Source: Burkholderiaceae bacterium
GTDB taxonomy: Bacteria > Pseudomonadota > Gammaproteobacteria > Burkholderiales > Burkholderiaceae_E
Direction of reading: 5' to 3'
NCBI GenBank assembly: GCA_019635275.1
Contig: JAHBZV010000027.1
Location: forward strand, 1 to 42,130
Length of the DNA stretch: 42,130 bases
In this document: piece after piece, positions 35,914 to 42,130 of the stretch
Position numbering within the stretch: position 1 is the first letter of the stretch
Layout of the letters: every line of letters begins with the position of its first letter
Notes under the pieces: generated by a model
The model's input: the letters and a program-made list of their open reading frames with translations, nothing else
What the model was told of the DNA's origin: nothing
Database searches by the model: none
Program-made: the position numbers and the translations under genes

Positions 35914-36579
35914 TCACTCCCCGATGCTGAAGAAGCTGCGCCGGCCGCGCATCTCGCCCAGCTGGCGCACCAGCGTCGCGAAGTCCTCGTCGCGCTCGAT
36001 CGGGTTCAGGTGCTCGGTGTTCACGATCAGCAGCGGCGCGGCATCGAAGTGGTGAAAGTAGCGACTGTACGCGTCGGCGAGCGCGCGCATGTAGGCGTCG
36101 GAAATCCCGGCCTCCATCGGCAGGCCGCGCTCGAGCACGCGCCGCACCAGCGTGTCGGGCTGCGCCTGCAGGTAGATGACCAGGTCGGGCTGCGGCGCCT
36201 GCGGGCGCAGGCTGTCGAAGATCTGCTGGTACAGCCTGAGTTCGTCGTCGTCCAGCGTCAGTCGCGCGAACAGCGGATCCTTGTCGAGCAGGAAGTCGCC
36301 GACCATCGCCTGCGAGAAGAGGTCCTGCTGCGCAAGGTCGCGCAACTGGTTGACGCGCTGGAACAGGAAGAAGAGCTGCGTGGGCAGCGCAAAGCGGCGG
36401 CTGTCGCGATAGAACCGCTCGAGAAACGGATTGCCCGACGGGTCTTCGAGCACCGGCTGCGCCCCGAAGCGCTCTGCCAGCTTGCGCGCGAGCGAAGTCT
36501 TGCCGGCGCCGATCGGTCCTTCGACGACGATGTGCCGGTACTTCGCGAACGGGGACGTCAGGGTGGTCGCGGTGCTCAT
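35914..36579 (-). CDS. Deoxynucleoside kinase (deoxyadenosine/deoxyguanosine kinase family)
   Basis: A 221-residue P-loop kinase that phosphorylates deoxynucleosides in salvage. It has VVEGPIGAGKTSLARKL (Walker A, about 15-31), the DPSGNPFLERFYRD substrate region (E near residue 41), FFLFQRVNQL and the lid LERGLPMEAGISDAYMRAL with arginine. The ATG at 36579 overlaps the stop of the DUF486 gene (ATGA). The exact nucleoside preference cannot be read off. Confidence 0.9.
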   Translation of the reverse strand: MSTATTLTSPFAKYRHIVVEGPIGAGKTSLARKLAERFGAQPVLEDPSGNPFLERFYRDSRRFALPTQLFFLFQRVNQLRDLAQQDLFSQAMVGDFLLDKDPLFARLTLDDDELRLYQQIFDSLRPQAPQPDLVIYLQAQPDTLVRRVLERGLPMEAGISDAYMRALADAYSRYFHHFDAAPLLIVNTEHLNPIERDEDFATLVRQLGEMRGRRSFFSIGE

Positions 36580-36923
36580 GAGCGGAAGATGAAGTAGACG
36601 GCGCCGAGCATGCACAGCGCGGCCCACAGGTAGTCGAGCTTGATGGGCTGGTTCATGTAGAAGACTGCGAAGGGAACGAACACCGACAACGTGATCACTT
36701 CCTGGACGATCTTGAGTTGCGGCAGCGTGAAGTAGCCGTATCCGATGCGGTTGGCCGGCACCTGCAGCAGGTACTCGAACAGCGCGATGCCCCAGCTCGC
36801 CACCGCCGCGAACCACCACGGGCGGGTGGCGAGGTCTTTCAGGTGCGCGTACCAGGCCACCGTCATGAAGACGTTGGAGGCGGCCAGCAGGAGCACCGTC
36901 TGCAGCGGAACCGGCAGGTTCAT
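36576..36923 (-). CDS. DUF486 / DMT-superfamily small membrane protein
   Basis: A 115-residue protein with four predicted helices (about 7-25, 37-55, 73-91 and 96-113). It contains the typical DUF486 segments SNVFMTVAWYAHLK, ANRIGYGYFTLPQLKIVQEVITL and FAVFYMNQPIKLDYLWA. The family belongs to the drug/metabolite transporter superfamily, but no transport substrate is established. ATGA overlaps join it to folK upstream and to the kinase downstream, so it is embedded in the operon. Confidence 0.88.
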   Translation of the reverse strand: MNLPVPLQTVLLLAASNVFMTVAWYAHLKDLATRPWWFAAVASWGIALFEYLLQVPANRIGYGYFTLPQLKIVQEVITLSVFVPFAVFYMNQPIKLDYLWAALCMLGAVYFIFRS

Positions 36924-37441
36924 CGCGCGGCTCCGGCCGGCGCGCGCCGGGGCAGGGCGCCGACGCGCTCGATGCGCTGGCCCGCGCAGCCGGCGAGCAG
37001 GTCCGCGACGCGGCCGCGACCGGGCACGACGAGTCCCGCGTCGAGCTCGGCGAGTGGCGCCAGCACGAACGCGCGCAGGTGCATCCGCGGATGCGGCAGC
37101 GTCAGCGATGGCGAATCGACGCGCAGCGGGCCCGTCGCGTCGGACGCGAGCAGCAGGTCGAGGTCGAGCGTGCGCGGCGCGTTGCGCCAGGGGCGCAGGC
37201 GCCCCTCGGCGGCCTCGATCGCGAGCAGCCGCTCGAGCAGCGCCGCCGGCGACAGCGTGGTCTCGACCTCGGCGACCGCGTTGAAGAAGTCGGGCCCCTG
37301 CGCCTCGACCGGCTCGCTGCGGTACAGCGACGAGACGCGCTCGATCCGTGTCGCGGCCAGCGAGTCGATGGCATCGAGTGCCCGCCCGATCGACGCGGCG
37401 GCGTCGCCGAGGTTGGCGCCGAGGCCGATCCAGGCGCGCAT
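36920..37441 (-). CDS. folK: 2-amino-4-hydroxy-6-hydroxymethyldihydropteridine pyrophosphokinase
   Basis: Transfers pyrophosphate from ATP to the pterin in folate synthesis. The 173-residue protein begins MRAWIGLGANLGD and has SSLYRSEPVEAQGPDFFNAV and the signature RTLDLDLLLAS followed by LTLPHPRMHLRAFVLAPL. An alternative GTG at 37453, overlapping the pcnB stop as GTGA, would add four residues. The 3' end overlaps the DUF486 start by ATGA. Confidence 0.95.
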   Translation of the reverse strand: MRAWIGLGANLGDAAASIGRALDAIDSLAATRIERVSSLYRSEPVEAQGPDFFNAVAEVETTLSPAALLERLLAIEAAEGRLRPWRNAPRTLDLDLLLASDATGPLRVDSPSLTLPHPRMHLRAFVLAPLAELDAGLVVPGRGRVADLLAGCAGQRIERVGALPRRAPAGAAR

Positions 37442-37449
37442 CGCGGTGC

Positions 37450-38883
37450 TCACGCCGGGGGTTTCGGCTCGGCCGGCGGCGCCTGCGCCCCGGCCGGCGT
37501 TTCCGTCCCTGCCCGCGGTTCGGCGGCCTCGCCGTCTGCCGCGCCTTCGCGCGGGCCGCCGCGCCGGCTGCCGCTGCGCCGGCGCCGCTTCTTCGCGGCA
37601 CCGCCCGCGGGCTTCGGCGCACGCGCCAGCATCGCCTCGCGCTCGTCGGTGTCGGCGGCGGCGAACGCGCTCCACCAGTCGCCCAGTTCGGCCGGCGCCT
37701 CGCCGGACTGGCAGCGCAACTGCAGGAAATCGTAGGCGGCGCGGAACCGGGGGTGCGCAACCAGCGTATGCGGCGAGCGGCCCGTGCGACGTTCGAAGCG
37801 CGCCTGCATCATCCAGATCTCGCGCATGTCGGCGATGAAGCGGCGCTGGATCGCGATCCGTTCGGCCTGCTCGTCGAGCACCGAATCGATCGCGGCCGAC
37901 AGCGCCGGGATGGAGTGCTCGCCGCGCGCGACGCCGGCCTGCCAGCGCATGCGCACCGGCTGCCACAACAGCGAGGCGAACAGGAACCCCGGCGACGTCG
38001 TCTTGTCGGCGCGCACCCGCGCGTCGGTGGCCGCCAGCGCCGCCGTGACGAAGCGCTCGTCGTCGGGCTGCTCGAGGATCAGGTCGAGCATCGGCAGCAG
38101 GCCGTGGTGCAGGCCCTCGCGGCGCAGCTCCTGGAGGCAGGCCATCGCGTGGCCCGACAGCAGCAGCTTGAGCATCTCGTCGAACAGCCTCGCCGCCGGC
38201 ACGTTGTGGACGAGGTCGGCGAGCTCGCGGATCGGGGTGCGCGTCTTGGGCTCGACCTTGAAGCCGAGCTTGGCAGTGAAGCGCGCCACGCGCAGCATCC
38301 GCACCGGGTCCTCGCGGAAGCGCGAGGTCGGGTCGCCGATCATGCGCAGCGTCTTGTGCTCGAGGTCGCGCACGCCGTTGTGGTAGTCGAGAATCGTGTC
38401 GGCGACCGGGTCGTAGTACAGCGCGTTGATCGTGAAGTCGCGCCGCGCGGCGTCCTCGGCCTGCGTGCCCCAGACGTTGTCGCGCAGCACGCGCCCGTGC
38501 TCGTCGGTCTCGGCGGCGTCCTGGATCGCGCGGAAGGTCGAGACCTCGATCGTCTCGCGGCCAAACATCACGTGGACGATCTGGAAGCGCCTGCCGATGA
38601 TGCGCGAGCGCCTGAACAGCGCTCGCACCTGGTCGGGCGTCGCGTCGGTGGCGACGTCGAAGTCCTTCGGCTTCAGGCCGAGCATCAGGTCGCGTACGCC
38701 GCCGCCGACCACGTAGGCCTTGAACCCCGCCTGCTGCAGCCCCTGGCAGGTGCGCATCGCCGCGTCCGAGACGTCCTCGATGTGGACCCCGTGCTCCGAT
38801 CCGCGATACGACTTCGGCTTGTTGCGAACCGCGGCGCGCGGCGCCTTGCGGTTCAGGATGCGGTCGATCAGCTTCTTGATCAT
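37450..38883 (-). CDS. pcnB: Poly(A) polymerase I
   Basis: Adds 3' poly(A) tails that promote RNA decay. The 477-residue protein has the nucleotidyltransferase core YVVGGGVRDLMLGLKPKDFDVAT (acidic pair DFD near residue 75). The stretches distinguishing it from CCA-adding enzymes, RIIGRRFQIVHVMFG and IEVSTFR, are present. The C-terminal ~60 residues are low-complexity, first basic (KKRRRRSGSRRG) and then Ala/Pro/Glu-rich. The ATG overlaps the stop of the HAD gene (ATGA). Confidence 0.95.
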   Translation of the reverse strand: MIKKLIDRILNRKAPRAAVRNKPKSYRGSEHGVHIEDVSDAAMRTCQGLQQAGFKAYVVGGGVRDLMLGLKPKDFDVATDATPDQVRALFRRSRIIGRRFQIVHVMFGRETIEVSTFRAIQDAAETDEHGRVLRDNVWGTQAEDAARRDFTINALYYDPVADTILDYHNGVRDLEHKTLRMIGDPTSRFREDPVRMLRVARFTAKLGFKVEPKTRTPIRELADLVHNVPAARLFDEMLKLLLSGHAMACLQELRREGLHHGLLPMLDLILEQPDDERFVTAALAATDARVRADKTTSPGFLFASLLWQPVRMRWQAGVARGEHSIPALSAAIDSVLDEQAERIAIQRRFIADMREIWMMQARFERRTGRSPHTLVAHPRFRAAYDFLQLRCQSGEAPAELGDWWSAFAAADTDEREAMLARAPKPAGGAAKKRRRRSGSRRGGPREGAADGEAAEPRAGTETPAGAQAPPAEPKPPA

Positions 38884-39593
38884 TCGAACAGCCTGATGAC
38901 CGGCCAGCCGCGCTCGCCGGCAAGGGCGGTCAGCCGCGGGTCGGGATTGGTGGCGACCGGATCGGTGACGCGCTCGAGCAGCGGCATGTCGTTGACCGAG
39001 TCGCTGTAGAAGAACGAGCGGGCGAAGCCCGCCCAGTCCCGCCCCAGCGACGCGAGCCACTCGTCCGTGCGCCGCACCTTGCCTTCGCGGAACGACGGCG
39101 TGCCGCGCGGGCGCCCGGTGTAGCGGTCGTCGAGCAACTCGATGCCCGTGGCGATCAGGTGCTCGACGCCGAAGGCGCGGGCGATCGGCGCCGTGACGAA
39201 CTCGTTGGTCGCGGTGACGATTGCGCACAGGTCGCCGCGGATGCGATGGCGGTCGACCAGCGCGCGCGCCGACGGCCGGATCGCCGGGGCAATCACCTCG
39301 TCCATGAACTGCCGGTGCCAGGCGTCGAGCTGGCTGCGCGGGTGCGCGGCCAGCGGTGCGAGCTGGAACGCCAGGAATTCGTGGATGTCGAGGGTGCCGG
39401 CGTGGTATTGCTCGAAGAACAGGTCATTGCGCCGCTCGTACTCGGCGCCGTCGACGACACCCAGGCGGATCAGGAAGCGCGCCCACTCGTAGTCGCTGTC
39501 GATCGGCAGCAGCGTGTAGTCGAGGTCGAACAGCGCCAGCGTGGGGCCCGTCGGCTGTGCCGGAGGGGAGCTCGGAGTTTCGCTCGGGTGCAT
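38880..39593 (-). CDS. HAD-IB family phosphatase (SerB-like)
   Basis: A 237-residue haloacid-dehalogenase-type hydrolase. It has motif I DLDYT (nucleophile Asp23, general acid Asp25), motif II IVTATN, and motif IV YSDSVNDMPLLE. A helical cap domain lies between motifs I and II (about 30-115), as in subclass IB. Substrates of this subgroup include phosphoserine and histidinol phosphate; here it is unknown. It starts 4 nt after the hda stop and overlaps pcnB, an order common in Burkholderiales. Confidence 0.9.
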   Translation of the reverse strand: MHPSETPSSPPAQPTGPTLALFDLDYTLLPIDSDYEWARFLIRLGVVDGAEYERRNDLFFEQYHAGTLDIHEFLAFQLAPLAAHPRSQLDAWHRQFMDEVIAPAIRPSARALVDRHRIRGDLCAIVTATNEFVTAPIARAFGVEHLIATGIELLDDRYTGRPRGTPSFREGKVRRTDEWLASLGRDWAGFARSFFYSDSVNDMPLLERVTDPVATNPDPRLTALAGERGWPVIRLFE

Positions 39594-39597
39594 GGTG

Positions 39598-40308
39598 TCA
39601 GCCGGATTTTATCAGCGCGCCGGCGGCATCCAGTTCGCGCAGCAGCGGCAGCGTGATCGCGCGCTTGCGCTCGAAGGCGTGACGGTCGAGTGCATCGAAC
39701 AGCCGCAGCAGCGCTCGGATGTCGCGCGAGGTGTGCCCGATCAGCCACGGCACGACGTCGGAGGAGATCGCCACGCCGCGCTCGGCGGCCACGCGATTGA
39801 GCACCGCCGCCTTCTCGTCGTCGCTGAGCAGCTGCAGCCGGTAGACCAGGCCGGAGCCCAGCCGCGTGCGCAGGTCGTCGCGCAGCGCCAGCGCCAGCGG
39901 CGGTTGCGCGCCAGCGGCGACCACGGCGAGGCCCGGCTGCGCGCGCGCGTGGTTGATCAGCTGGAACACGCGTTGCTGGCGCTCGTCGTCGAGCCGGTCG
40001 CAGTCGTCGATGGCCACGATGGTCGTCGCCTGCGGCGCCGCAGGTTCGCCCGGCGCGAGGGCGACGGCCGAGAACGCGTCGGGCGGCGAGTCGGGGCCCA
40101 GCACGCGCGGCGCGCCGACCAGTGCCTGAAGCAGGTGGCTCTTGCCGCAGCCGGGCTCGCCCCACAGGTAGATCAGCCTGGCGCCGGACAGCCCCGCGCC
40201 CTCGCGCATCAGGCGCAGTTGCGCGAGCACCTCGCCGTTGCGGCCCACCACGAAGTTCTCGAGCGACGGCGCCTCGATGCGATGCAGGTCGAGCGGCAAC
40301 TGGTACAT
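39598..40308 (-). CDS. hda: DnaA regulatory inactivator Hda
   Basis: An AAA+ protein that, with the DNA-loaded sliding clamp, stimulates ATP hydrolysis by DnaA to prevent re-initiation. The 236 residues from ATG 40308 begin MYQLPLDL, a clamp-binding QLPLDL motif at the very N-terminus as in known Hda. Walker A is GEPGCGKSHLL, Walker B-type TIVAIDDCDRL, with TSRDIRALLRLFDALDRHAF near the C-terminus. A GTG at 40365 in frame would add 19 residues and overlap the permease stop. The shorter form fits the usual length. Confidence 0.9.
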   Translation of the reverse strand: MYQLPLDLHRIEAPSLENFVVGRNGEVLAQLRLMREGAGLSGARLIYLWGEPGCGKSHLLQALVGAPRVLGPDSPPDAFSAVALAPGEPAAPQATTIVAIDDCDRLDDERQQRVFQLINHARAQPGLAVVAAGAQPPLALALRDDLRTRLGSGLVYRLQLLSDDEKAAVLNRVAAERGVAISSDVVPWLIGHTSRDIRALLRLFDALDRHAFERKRAITLPLLRELDAAGALIKSG

Positions 40309-40357
40309 GCCGCCCGTTGCGCCGGCATCGGGTGCGCTGGGCGCGCCGGAGGTCACC

Positions 40358-41425
40358 TTAGCCACGATGGTAGAACTCGCTCGCTCTCCAGGCCGCCAGC
40401 AGCCGCCGCAGCCCGACCGCCGTCACCGCCGCCAGCGGCAGTGCGAGCAGCACGCCGACGAAGCCGAACAGCGACCCGAAGGCCAGCAGCGCGAAGATCA
40501 CCGCCACCGGGTGCAAGCCGATGCGCTCGCCGACCAGCCGCGGCGTGAGCCAGGTGCTCTCGACCACTTGCGCGACGCCGTAGATCGAGGCCACCCAGAC
40601 CGCGCCGGCCAGCGGGCCGAGCTGCAGCATGCCGGCGACCAGCGCGAACACGAAGCCGGTGGCGAACCCGATGTACGGAATGAAGATCAGCAGGCCGCTC
40701 AGCACGCCGATCGGCAGCCACAGCTCGAAGCCGGCGACCAGCAGCCCGATCGAGAACCAGACCGCCAGCGACAGCATGACCAGCAGCTGCCCGCGCAGGT
40801 ACTGGCCGAGCAGCGTGTCGGTCTCGTCGAGCACCTCGTCGATCGGGCGCACCCAGCGCGGCGGGATCAGCGTGCGCGAGCGCGCCACCAGTTCCGGCCA
40901 GTCGGTGAGCAGGTAGAACAGCACCACCGGCACCAGGAACAACGTTCCGAGCACCTGCAGCGCCGCGCCCCAGCCGGAGCGCGCGTAGCCCAGCAGCGTC
41001 GCGAACCAGTCCTCGCCGCTGTCGGCGAGCTGGCCGGCCAGCCACTCGCGCAGCGACGCGACGTCGAGCTTCAGGCTGAGCCCGAGGGTCTGGTTCAGCC
41101 ACGGCAGCAGCCGCTCCGAAATCGACGCGGCGAGCGCCGGGAACTGGCGGCGGATCAGCGCGATCTCCTGCTGGGTGATCGGCACCAGGATCAGCAGGAT
41201 CGCCAGCAGCGCCAGCAGCGCGACCAGGATTACCCCCAGCGCCGCCGGCGTGCGCGGGATGCCGCGCGCCTGCAGCCAGCGTACGCCGGGCGCCAGCACG
41301 TAGGCGAGGATCGCGGCCGCGACGAAGGGCGTGAGGATCGGGCCGAGCGCGACCAGCGCCCACACCAGCAGTGCGGCGACCACGGTCCACAGCGCGGTCT
41401 GGCGCTGGCGGGCAGTCAGGGGCAT
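40358..41425 (-). CDS. AI-2E/PerM family membrane transporter
   Basis: A 355-residue polytopic membrane protein of the AI-2E exporter/PerM family. N-terminal helices (ALWTVVAALLVWALVALGPIL and PAALGVILVALLALLAILLILVP) are followed by a soluble segment (about 105-190). The family core is PYIGFATGFVFALVAGM, and AQVVESTWLTPRLVGERIGLHP lies near the end. The ATG at 41425 was selected as the usual family start; a longer frame reaches the purM promoter area. It is the first gene of the eight-gene minus-strand chain and divergent from purM. The transported substrate is unknown. Confidence 0.9.
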   Translation of the reverse strand: MPLTARQRQTALWTVVAALLVWALVALGPILTPFVAAAILAYVLAPGVRWLQARGIPRTPAALGVILVALLALLAILLILVPITQQEIALIRRQFPALAASISERLLPWLNQTLGLSLKLDVASLREWLAGQLADSGEDWFATLLGYARSGWGAALQVLGTLFLVPVVLFYLLTDWPELVARSRTLIPPRWVRPIDEVLDETDTLLGQYLRGQLLVMLSLAVWFSIGLLVAGFELWLPIGVLSGLLIFIPYIGFATGFVFALVAGMLQLGPLAGAVWVASIYGVAQVVESTWLTPRLVGERIGLHPVAVIFALLAFGSLFGFVGVLLALPLAAVTAVGLRRLLAAWRASEFYHRG

Positions 41426-41496
41426 GTTCGGAGAACCGTCTTTCCGGGCGGTTGAGAGGCGCGCCGCAGGGCCCTCGGGCGCCTGCGCCGACCGGC

Positions 41497-41502
41497 TACA
41501 AT
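41497..41502 (+). promoter_or_regulatory. Probable -10 element of purM
   Basis: TACAAT (5 of 6 to TATAAT) in the divergent permease-purM gap, giving a leader of about 90 nt before the purM ATG. No good -35 was recognised. No PurR-like palindrome was found by eye in the leader. Confidence 0.4.
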
Positions 41503-41597
41503 CGCATCGATGACGAGGCGGTGGCGGCCCGGCCGGGCGCGTCCAGACCGTCATTCTATCGGCCGCCGCCGGCGTGCCATCCACGGATCGGGTCGCC

Positions 41598-42130
41598 ATG
41601 GGCTCCACGCTGTCAGGCTCTTCGCTTTCTTACCGGGACGCCGGCGTCGACATCGACGCGGGCGACGCGCTGGTCGACCGCATCAAGCCCCTGGCGCGCC
41701 GCACGATGCGCGACGGGGTGCTGGCCGGCATCGGCGGATTCGGCGCGTTGTTCGAGGTGCCGAAGCGCTACCGCGAGCCGGTGCTGGTGTCGGGCACCGA
41801 CGGCGTCGGCACCAAGCTCAAGCTCGCCTTCGCGCTGGACGGGCACGACACCGTCGGTATCGACCTGGTCGCGATGAGCGTCAACGACATCCTGGTGCAG
41901 GGCGCCGAGCCGCTGTTCTTCCTCGACTACTTCGCCTGCGGCAAGCTCGACGTCGAGGTCGCCGCGCGCGTCGTCGGCGGCATCGCGCGCGGTTGCGAGC
42001 AGGCCGGTTGCGCGCTGATCGGCGGCGAGACGGCCGAGATGCCCGACATGTATCCGGCCGGCGAGTACGACCTGGCCGGCTTCGCCGTCGGCGCCGTCGA
42101 GAAGTCGGCGATCATCGACGGCTCGCGCGT
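41598..42130 (+). CDS. purM: Phosphoribosylformylglycinamidine cyclo-ligase (3' end cut by window)
   Basis: The AIR synthetase of purine biosynthesis. 177 residues from the N-terminus are visible. They include [29 protein letters not shown], the ATP-binding [43 protein letters not shown] and [13 protein letters not shown], all diagnostic. The frame is open to the right edge. It is divergent from the permease-hda operon, the arrangement usual in Burkholderiales. Confidence 0.97.
   Translation, partial: MGSTLSGSSLSYRDAGVDIDAGDALVDRIKPLARRTMRDGVLAGIGGFGALFEVPKRYREPVLVSGTDGVGTKLKLAFALDGHDTVGIDLVAMSVNDILVQGAEPLFFLDYFACGKLDVEVAARVVGGIARGCEQAGCALIGGETAEMPDMYPAGEYDLAGFAVGAVEKSAIIDGSR

Overview
The window is GC-rich chromosomal DNA (well above 60% G+C by eye). 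It is tightly packed with housekeeping genes and shows no insertion sequence, phage gene or CRISPR array. Split three-gene transhydrogenase, cytochrome c'/b561, a heterodimeric pimeloyl-CoA-type acyl-CoA dehydrogenase, and the purM-permease-hda-HAD-pcnB-folK-dNK-panC order all suggest a betaproteobacterium, most likely Burkholderiales. The genus cannot be fixed from the sequence alone.

Layout, left to right. (1) 1-2.6 kb, minus strand: pntAa-pntAb-small membrane protein-pntB (cut by the window edge). (2) 2.7-7.5 kb: nudJ-mnmA-lipoprotein, then a GST on the minus strand, then purB. This resembles the enterobacterial nudJ-mnmA-hflD-purB block with hflD missing. (3) 7.6-8.8 kb: cytochrome c' facing a cytochrome b561. 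(4) 8.8-14.5 kb, minus strand: queA-tgt and yajC-secD-secF (protein export). The yajC-tgt gap carries a near-perfect sigma54 promoter and an intrinsic terminator on the plus strand, where no gene is present. (5) 14.6-17.8 kb: three overlapping genes, a CFA-synthase-like methyltransferase, a DHCR24-like flavoprotein and a PAP2 phosphatase, probably a lipid-modification operon. tRNA-Leu(CAA) follows. (6) 18-22.6 kb: a small secreted Ala/Pro-rich protein, a K+/H+ antiporter and a two-subunit acyl-CoA dehydrogenase. (7) 22.6-31.4 kb: arsR-arsC-ACR3 diverging from pstSCAB-phoU, which converges on phoB-phoR. Pho boxes of identical geometry (7-4-7 repeats, 10-bp spacer, -10) precede both pstS and phoB. 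(8) 31.4-34.6 kb: thpR, then manC diverging from galE. (9) 34.6-35.1 kb: the only long non-coding gap, filled by a 281-bp nested palindrome with perfect 58-bp arms. (10) 35.1-41.4 kb, minus strand: an eight-gene chain permease-hda-HAD-pcnB-folK-DUF486-dNK-panC, mostly joined by 4-nt stop/start overlaps. purM diverges from it at the right edge and is cut.

The candidates most worth a second look are the orphan sigma54 promoter-terminator unit at 12.2 kb, the 58-bp-arm palindrome at 34.6-34.9 kb, the methyltransferase/flavoprotein/PAP2 operon at 14.6-17.8 kb, and the inward-facing Pho regulon with a probably leaderless phoB. All functional calls come from reading motifs and gene order; no database search was run.
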